Notes under the pieces: generated by a model
The model's input: the letters and a program-made list of their open reading frames with translations, nothing else
What the model was told of the DNA's origin: nothing
Database searches by the model: none
Position numbers and translations under genes: made by a program
Shown here: positions 4,455 through 7,190 of the stretch, piece after piece
Numbering within the stretch: the first letter of the stretch is position 1
How the letters are laid out: every line of letters begins with the position of its first letter
Source: Candidatus Brocadiaceae bacterium
GTDB lineage: Bacteria > Planctomycetota > Brocadiia > Brocadiales > Brocadiaceae
Direction of reading: 5' to 3'
DNA length: 7,190 nucleotides
Assembly: GCA_024653795.1 (NCBI GenBank)
Contig: JANLHY010000448.1
Location: forward strand, 1 to 7,190

Positions 4455-5951
4455 TCACGTCTTCTTTATCGGCAATTTGATCGTAAAGGCAGTCCCTTTC
4501 CCCACAGCGCTTTCCACAAGGATAGTGCCTTCATGATGTTTGATAATACTGTAGGTAATTGACAATCCAAGCCCCGTTCCCTTGCCCACGGGCATCGTGG
4601 TAAAAAACGGATCAAATATCTTATCAACATTTTCAGATGAAATACCGCAGCCTGTGTCTTTAAAAGTAATCAAGACGCTATTCTTTCCGTCAGTTGCGGT
4701 TGTTAGTGTCAAAGTGCCGCCGTCCGGCATAGCGTTAGCCGCATTGAGAAGCATATTCAGGAATGCCTGCTTGATGAGATTTTTTTCCACCTTAATGACA
4801 GGGATATGCTGGTCCAGATTCCTTTTAATCTCGATTCGCATTAATACCAGTTGTTTTTCAATCAGGGTCAGGGTTTCCATAACCGCATCGTTGATATTGG
4901 TAAGCTCAAAACGTCCTTCCGAGGGGCGTACAAACTTCAGCAATTCTTCAATGATCTGCGAGGCGCGTTTGATGCCCAAATAAATTTTTTGCGCACATTC
5001 CTTCCTGAGAGTTTCATTTTCCGGGTATTCCAGCAAAAGCTGGGCAGCGGCAGAACTGATGCCTAATGGATTCCGAATCTCATGCGCTATGCCGCCGGCC
5101 ATTACTCCCAGGGATGCCAGCTTTGCCGAATGAAATAATTGCGATTCCAATTCACGCCTCTCGGCGAGGTCTTGCCCGACACCTACAATGCCAACCACCG
5201 CCTGTGCGTCATCCCGCATCAGGGCAAAACTCCATGAAATAGGGATTACCTTTCCCGTCTTTATTTTGAGGCCTAATTCAATGTGCTTTACTGTTTTTCC
5301 TCTCGAAAGACCCTCGATGATAGAAACCAATGTTGCCTTTTGTGTATCTGCACAGATTGTTGTCAACGGTTTACTCAACAACTCCCTTTCTATATAACCG
5401 GAAATCCGCTCTGCCGCATTGTTCCATGTCAGGATCATTCCCTTTGGATCCAACGAGGTAACGATATCATTGGCGCTTTCGACTACACTGGCCAGATGGC
5501 GCTCTGTCTGCCTGACTTTCTCGCGCAAACTTACCTGCTGGGTAATATCATCCATGATGAGCATGACGCTTTCGACAATCCCCTGGTTATCTATGAGGGG
5601 GGTCAGATTATAATAATAAACCCTGGTCGGCAGGCCGGGCGACCGGTAATACATCTCCCGTCCCCGATCTCCCACAGATGTCTCAAAGACTGTTCGTATT
5701 CTTTCTGAAAGACGGGTATATTGAAGGATAACGCTGGGAAATATTTCGTCAACGTGCTTTCCGATGGTTTCGTATTCGGTTCGGCGTGATTTCTCCAGGA
5801 AGTTCTTGTTGGCAATTACCACGCGAAGGTTGCGATCAAACATCAGCAATGATGAGGGAATGCACGAAAAGATCATTGCGCAGAGACGCTCATATTTTCT
5901 TTCCGACAAGCTCATATTATCAAAATCTGTATTTTTCATATCATTTCCCAT
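4455..5951 (-). CDS. Soluble sensor histidine kinase with two PAS domains
   Basis: This 498-residue kinase has PAS domain 1 at about 22-140, PAS domain 2 at about 150-265, the dimerisation and phosphoacceptor domain at about 275-342, and the ATP-binding domain at about 384-495. H290 lies in AHEIRNPLG (H-box). The N-box is N399-N403 (NMLLNAANAMPDGG), the G1 box DTGCGI (432-437), the F-box FDPFFTT (446-452) and the G2 box GKGTGLGLS (456-464). All catalytic motifs are intact, in the style of NtrB/AtoS kinases. There is no membrane segment or signal peptide, so it should sense a cytoplasmic cue through its PAS domains. No cofactor-binding residue can be assigned with confidence. The start at 5951 has GAGGAA at 5958-5963. 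The in-frame ATG at 5939 has a poorer site. The receiver encoded downstream is the likely partner. Confidence 0.95.
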   Translation of the reverse strand: MGNDMKNTDFDNMSLSERKYERLCAMIFSCIPSSLLMFDRNLRVVIANKNFLEKSRRTEYETIGKHVDEIFPSVILQYTRLSERIRTVFETSVGDRGREMYYRSPGLPTRVYYYNLTPLIDNQGIVESVMLIMDDITQQVSLREKVRQTERHLASVVESANDIVTSLDPKGMILTWNNAAERISGYIERELLSKPLTTICADTQKATLVSIIEGLSRGKTVKHIELGLKIKTGKVIPISWSFALMRDDAQAVVGIVGVGQDLAERRELESQLFHSAKLASLGVMAGGIAHEIRNPLGISSAAAQLLLEYPENETLRKECAQKIYLGIKRASQIIEELLKFVRPSEGRFELTNINDAVMETLTLIEKQLVLMRIEIKRNLDQHIPVIKVEKNLIKQAFLNMLLNAANAMPDGGTLTLTTATDGKNSVLITFKDTGCGISSENVDKIFDPFFTTMPVGKGTGLGLSITYSIIKHHEGTILVESAVGKGTAFTIKLPIKKT

Positions 5952-5966
5952 AGCTGTTTCCTCGAG

Positions 5967-5987
5967 TTAGGTTACCTTTGACGACTT
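5967..5987 (-). other. Leader motif AGTCGTCAAAGG upstream of the kinase gene
   Basis: On the minus strand this reads AAGTCGTCAAAGGTAACC, ending about 15 bases before the kinase ATG. It resembles the motif at the same distance upstream of gvpN (846-859) and the longer copy at 6386-6409. It may be a repeat family or a shared leader element. Confidence 0.35.
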
Positions 5988-6072
5988 CACATGCCACGAG
6001 CCGCAAAGAAAAAATTTCATAATTACTCAAAATTGTGTGGAATCATAACATGTACGCCTATCAATGCAACTT

Positions 6073-6141
6073 TACCCACCCCTTACCCCTCCCAAGAGGG
6101 GAATTGTGGAGTCCCCTCTTGGGAGGGGCTAGGGGTGGGTA
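6073..6141. repeat. 30-base-arm inverted repeat, ACCCCTCCCAAGAGGGGA family
   Basis: The arms TACCCACCCC...CCAAGAGGGGA (6073-6102) and TCCCCTCTTGG...GGGGTGGGTA (6112-6141) pair with about two mismatches around a 9-base loop. The fragment TAACCCCTCCCACCCC near 7151-7166 at the window end is related. It is a very stable hairpin in RNA and lies 120 bases upstream of the kinase gene. No T-run makes it a terminator. Confidence 0.8.
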
Positions 6142-6198
6142 CTGATACAATATTTCTCTTGTGCTGGTTCATGATTATAGCTTGAACCAAAACATTTC

Positions 6199-6246
6199 GG
6201 TTCAATCGAGGACGATTGAACCAGCCGCAAGCTGCCTTCGGCAGCT
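6199..6246. repeat. GGTTCAATCG palindrome plus AGCTGCC hairpin
   Basis: GGTTCAATCG-AGGA-CGATTGAACC (6199-6222) is the third copy of the family at 1748-1860. It is followed immediately by AGCTGCC-TTC-GGCAGCT (6230-6246). A TGGTTCA/TGAACCA partial copy lies just before it (6164-6189). Confidence 0.75.
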
Positions 6247-6256
6247 ACTTTTAAGC

Positions 6257-6331
6257 TCCCCTCTAGAAAAAGGAGTCGGGGGTGTGTTATAGCAAACCTA
6301 CACACCCCTTATCCCCTCTTTCTAGAGGGGA
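6257..6331. repeat. Inverted repeat with TCCCCTCTAGAAA arms
   Basis: The terminal 13-base arms TCCCCTCTAGAAA (6257-6269) and TTTCTAGAGGGGA (6319-6331) are exact complements. Inside, GGGTGTGT and ACACACCCC extend the pairing. The element is about 75 bases and non-coding. Its right end runs into GATTCGTCCTCG and GGGGATTGAAATTCC, the latter a short motif also seen after other repeats here. Confidence 0.75.
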
Positions 6332-6385
6332 ATCACAAAAGATTCGTCCTCGTGTAAACGGGGATTGAAATTCCTTAACGTTAAA

Positions 6386-6409
6386 TTAGGTTGCCTTTGG
6401 CAGCGACTT
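6386..6409. repeat. Third copy of the AAAGGCAACCTAA leader-like motif
   Basis: The minus strand reads AAGTCGCTGCCAAAGGCAAC and then CTAA, close to the motifs upstream of gvpN and the kinase. No gene starts just downstream on the minus strand, which favours a dispersed repeat over a true leader signal. Confidence 0.4.
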
Positions 6410-6465
6410 TAAATCTCCCCTCCATAGTAAAGGCAATAAGTAAGTAGACATAAAAATATAAGGCT

Positions 6466-6593
6466 TGTCATTCCCGCATGTTTTTAGCGGGAATCTAGAC
6501 TTGTCCTCAACTTGACTGGAGACTTGCAAACGACTGGATTCCCGCTAAAGCTTGTCCTCGCATGATGTTAGCGGGGAGCATGCGGGAATGACA
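6466..6593. repeat. 128-base composite inverted-repeat element (MITE-like)
   Basis: The outer 15-base arms TGTCATTCCCGCATG (6466-6480) and CATGCGGGAATGACA (6579-6593) are exact complements. Inner 12-base arms TTAGCGGGAATC (6484-6495) and GATTCCCGCTAA (6537-6548) are also exact. CTTGTCCTC appears in both halves (6500 and 6551 areas). The nested layout without coding capacity fits a small non-autonomous mobile element or a REP-type doublet. It lies 73 bases or more beyond the stop of the GvpL/GvpF gene. Confidence 0.75.
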
Positions 6594-6668
6594 TAATGCA
6601 GCATAGCCGCAACCAAAAGACCCCTCCCTTTCCCCCATTCGCAAGTGGGGACACCATGATTGAAATGC

Positions 6669-7190
6669 CTAAATTATGCCATGTTCCACACTACCTCCTG
6701 GAGAAACAAAATGGTACGGTGGCCAAGGGCCGGAACACAGAAACTGGAGTTCGTTCAAGCTGGACTTGAGGTCGTTAAATCTGTTTTTAAACTCGTTTAT
6801 AAAATCCTTATGGATAAGATAATTTAAGGATACACCCTGCAAAAAAGAACTGTGGGTATCTCTCTTGAATTCGACACAAATATCTTCGAATTGCGCGTGG
6901 CAGGTCTTTACAATTTCCTGAACCCACTCATCGCTCTCGTCCAGAGACGCATAATAGATGCGTCTCTGTTGTAAATATGACATGCCAGTGGATGCCGGCG
7001 ATTGGAGATCATTGATTGGCGACTCTGTCAACTGTTCACCGACTCCAAATTCCTGTTCCACGCCGGATTCAGTAATCTCAGTATTTTGCACATATTTCTT
7101 TTTTGGTAACAGTTCACCCCCTCCCCCCGTATCAGGTACGGGGCAGGCTCTAACCCCTCCCACCCCTTCGGCTTCGCTCAGGACAGGCAG
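6669..7190 (-). CDS. gvpL/gvpF: GvpL/GvpF-family gas vesicle protein, C-terminal part (5' end outside window)
   Basis: The open frame ends in SLNYLIHKDFINEFKNRFND and then SGPWPPYHFV, the C-terminal signature of the GvpL/GvpF family (usually GPWPPYSFV). These proteins bind GvpA and help start vesicle formation. A GTG at 7163 could give 164 residues, but no ribosome site is visible and the frame stays open to the window edge. The gene therefore most likely begins outside, since family members are roughly 230-300 residues or more. The N-terminal GvpF domain is not in this window. The first ~70 residues from the GTG look like low-conservation linker. They include codons from a CCCCGTA/TACGGGG palindrome (7125-7143), and an AGAGACGCAT/ATGCGTCTCT palindrome (6943-6967) encodes QRRIYYASL. 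If the true gene starts at the GTG, it is a truncated, perhaps dead, copy. Confidence 0.8.
   Translation of the reverse strand: MPVLSEAEGVGGVRACPVPDTGGGGELLPKKKYVQNTEITESGVEQEFGVGEQLTESPINDLQSPASTGMSYLQQRRIYYASLDESDEWVQEIVKTCHAQFEDICVEFKRDTHSSFLQGVSLNYLIHKDFINEFKNRFNDLKSSLNELQFLCSGPWPPYHFVSPGGSVEHGII
6943..6967. repeat. GAGACGCAT-family palindrome inside the GvpL/GvpF frame
   Basis: The arms AGAGACGCAT and ATGCGTCTCT flank AATAG. The 9-base arms GAGACGCAT/ATGCGTCTC are identical to those of the intergenic copy at 1185-1205, and a variant is at 2305-2322. Here the element is translated without breaking the frame. Confidence 0.7.
7105..7190. repeat. Repeat block at the window end, within the open GvpL/GvpF frame
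   Basis: It contains GGTAACAGTTCA (also at 1649-1660 beside a known repeat), a CCCCGTA-TCAGG-TACGGGG hairpin (7125-7143), TAACCCCTCCCACCCC (compare 6077-6096) and CTTCGGCTTCGCTCAGGACA. The last is a fragment I recognise from memory as widespread in repeat-rich environmental genomes. On the minus strand it translates as LPVLSEAEGVGG without a stop. Confidence 0.6.

Noticed and set aside
4582..5708. Several plus-strand frames opposite the kinase
   Set aside because: They are shadows of the kinase gene, with no recognisable domains.
6340..6376. CRISPR-like GGGGATTGAAATTCC ending
   Set aside because: There is a single occurrence without regular spacing. Similar ATTGAAATT tails follow ordinary palindromes here, so it is part of a dispersed repeat.
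7145..7163. GTG at 7163 as the genuine start of the GvpL/GvpF gene
   Set aside because: There is no ribosome site, the first codons are repeat-derived, and the frame is open to the window edge. The protein would lack its N-terminal domain.

Overview
This window carries most of a gas vesicle (gvp) gene cluster, with every recognised gene on the minus strand. Reading in the direction of transcription, from high to low coordinates, the order is: the C-terminal part of a GvpL/GvpF-family protein (5' end beyond the window), a soluble two-PAS sensor histidine kinase, a stand-alone receiver protein, two copies of gvpA that encode the same 72-residue shell protein, a 67-residue helical protein of unknown function, a 114-residue protein made of six DnaJ-type CxxCxGxG zinc motifs, and gvpN (3' end beyond the window). 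Identification of GvpA, GvpN, the kinase and the receiver is firm. GvpL/GvpF rests on a clear C-terminal signature.

The other notable content is the spacers. About 2,970 of 7,190 bases (roughly 41%) lie between genes, and they are packed with short palindromes and inverted-repeat blocks that recur within the window. The families include GTAGGGG-type palindromes, GGTTCAATC palindromes, GAGACGCAT palindromes, CACCGCA-flanked blocks, CTCCCCC/GGGGGAG blocks, GTTCCCAAGCT hairpins and a CATTCCCGC composite element. A 140-base stretch with a 7-base period sits just behind the receiver gene. The spacer between kinase and receiver holds a likely remnant of a small four-helix-bundle gene between 24-base inverted repeats. 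Two repeat-like palindromes also run through the open frame of the GvpL/GvpF gene.

The likely biology is buoyancy. GvpA forms the shell, GvpN is an AAA+ ATPase needed for full vesicle growth, and GvpL/GvpF proteins take part in nucleation and early assembly. The zinc-motif protein could be a small chaperone for the very hydrophobic GvpA, but that is inference. The kinase and receiver may sense a cytoplasmic signal, though the receiver has no DNA-binding domain and no direct link to gvp control can be seen.

Organism: a bacterium of moderate GC with a repeat-rich genome. The repeat style is one I associate with uncultured Planctomycetota (anammox Brocadiales) and similar metagenome-derived lineages. 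This is an impression from memory and a low-confidence placement. No rRNA, tRNA, CRISPR array or complete insertion sequence was seen.
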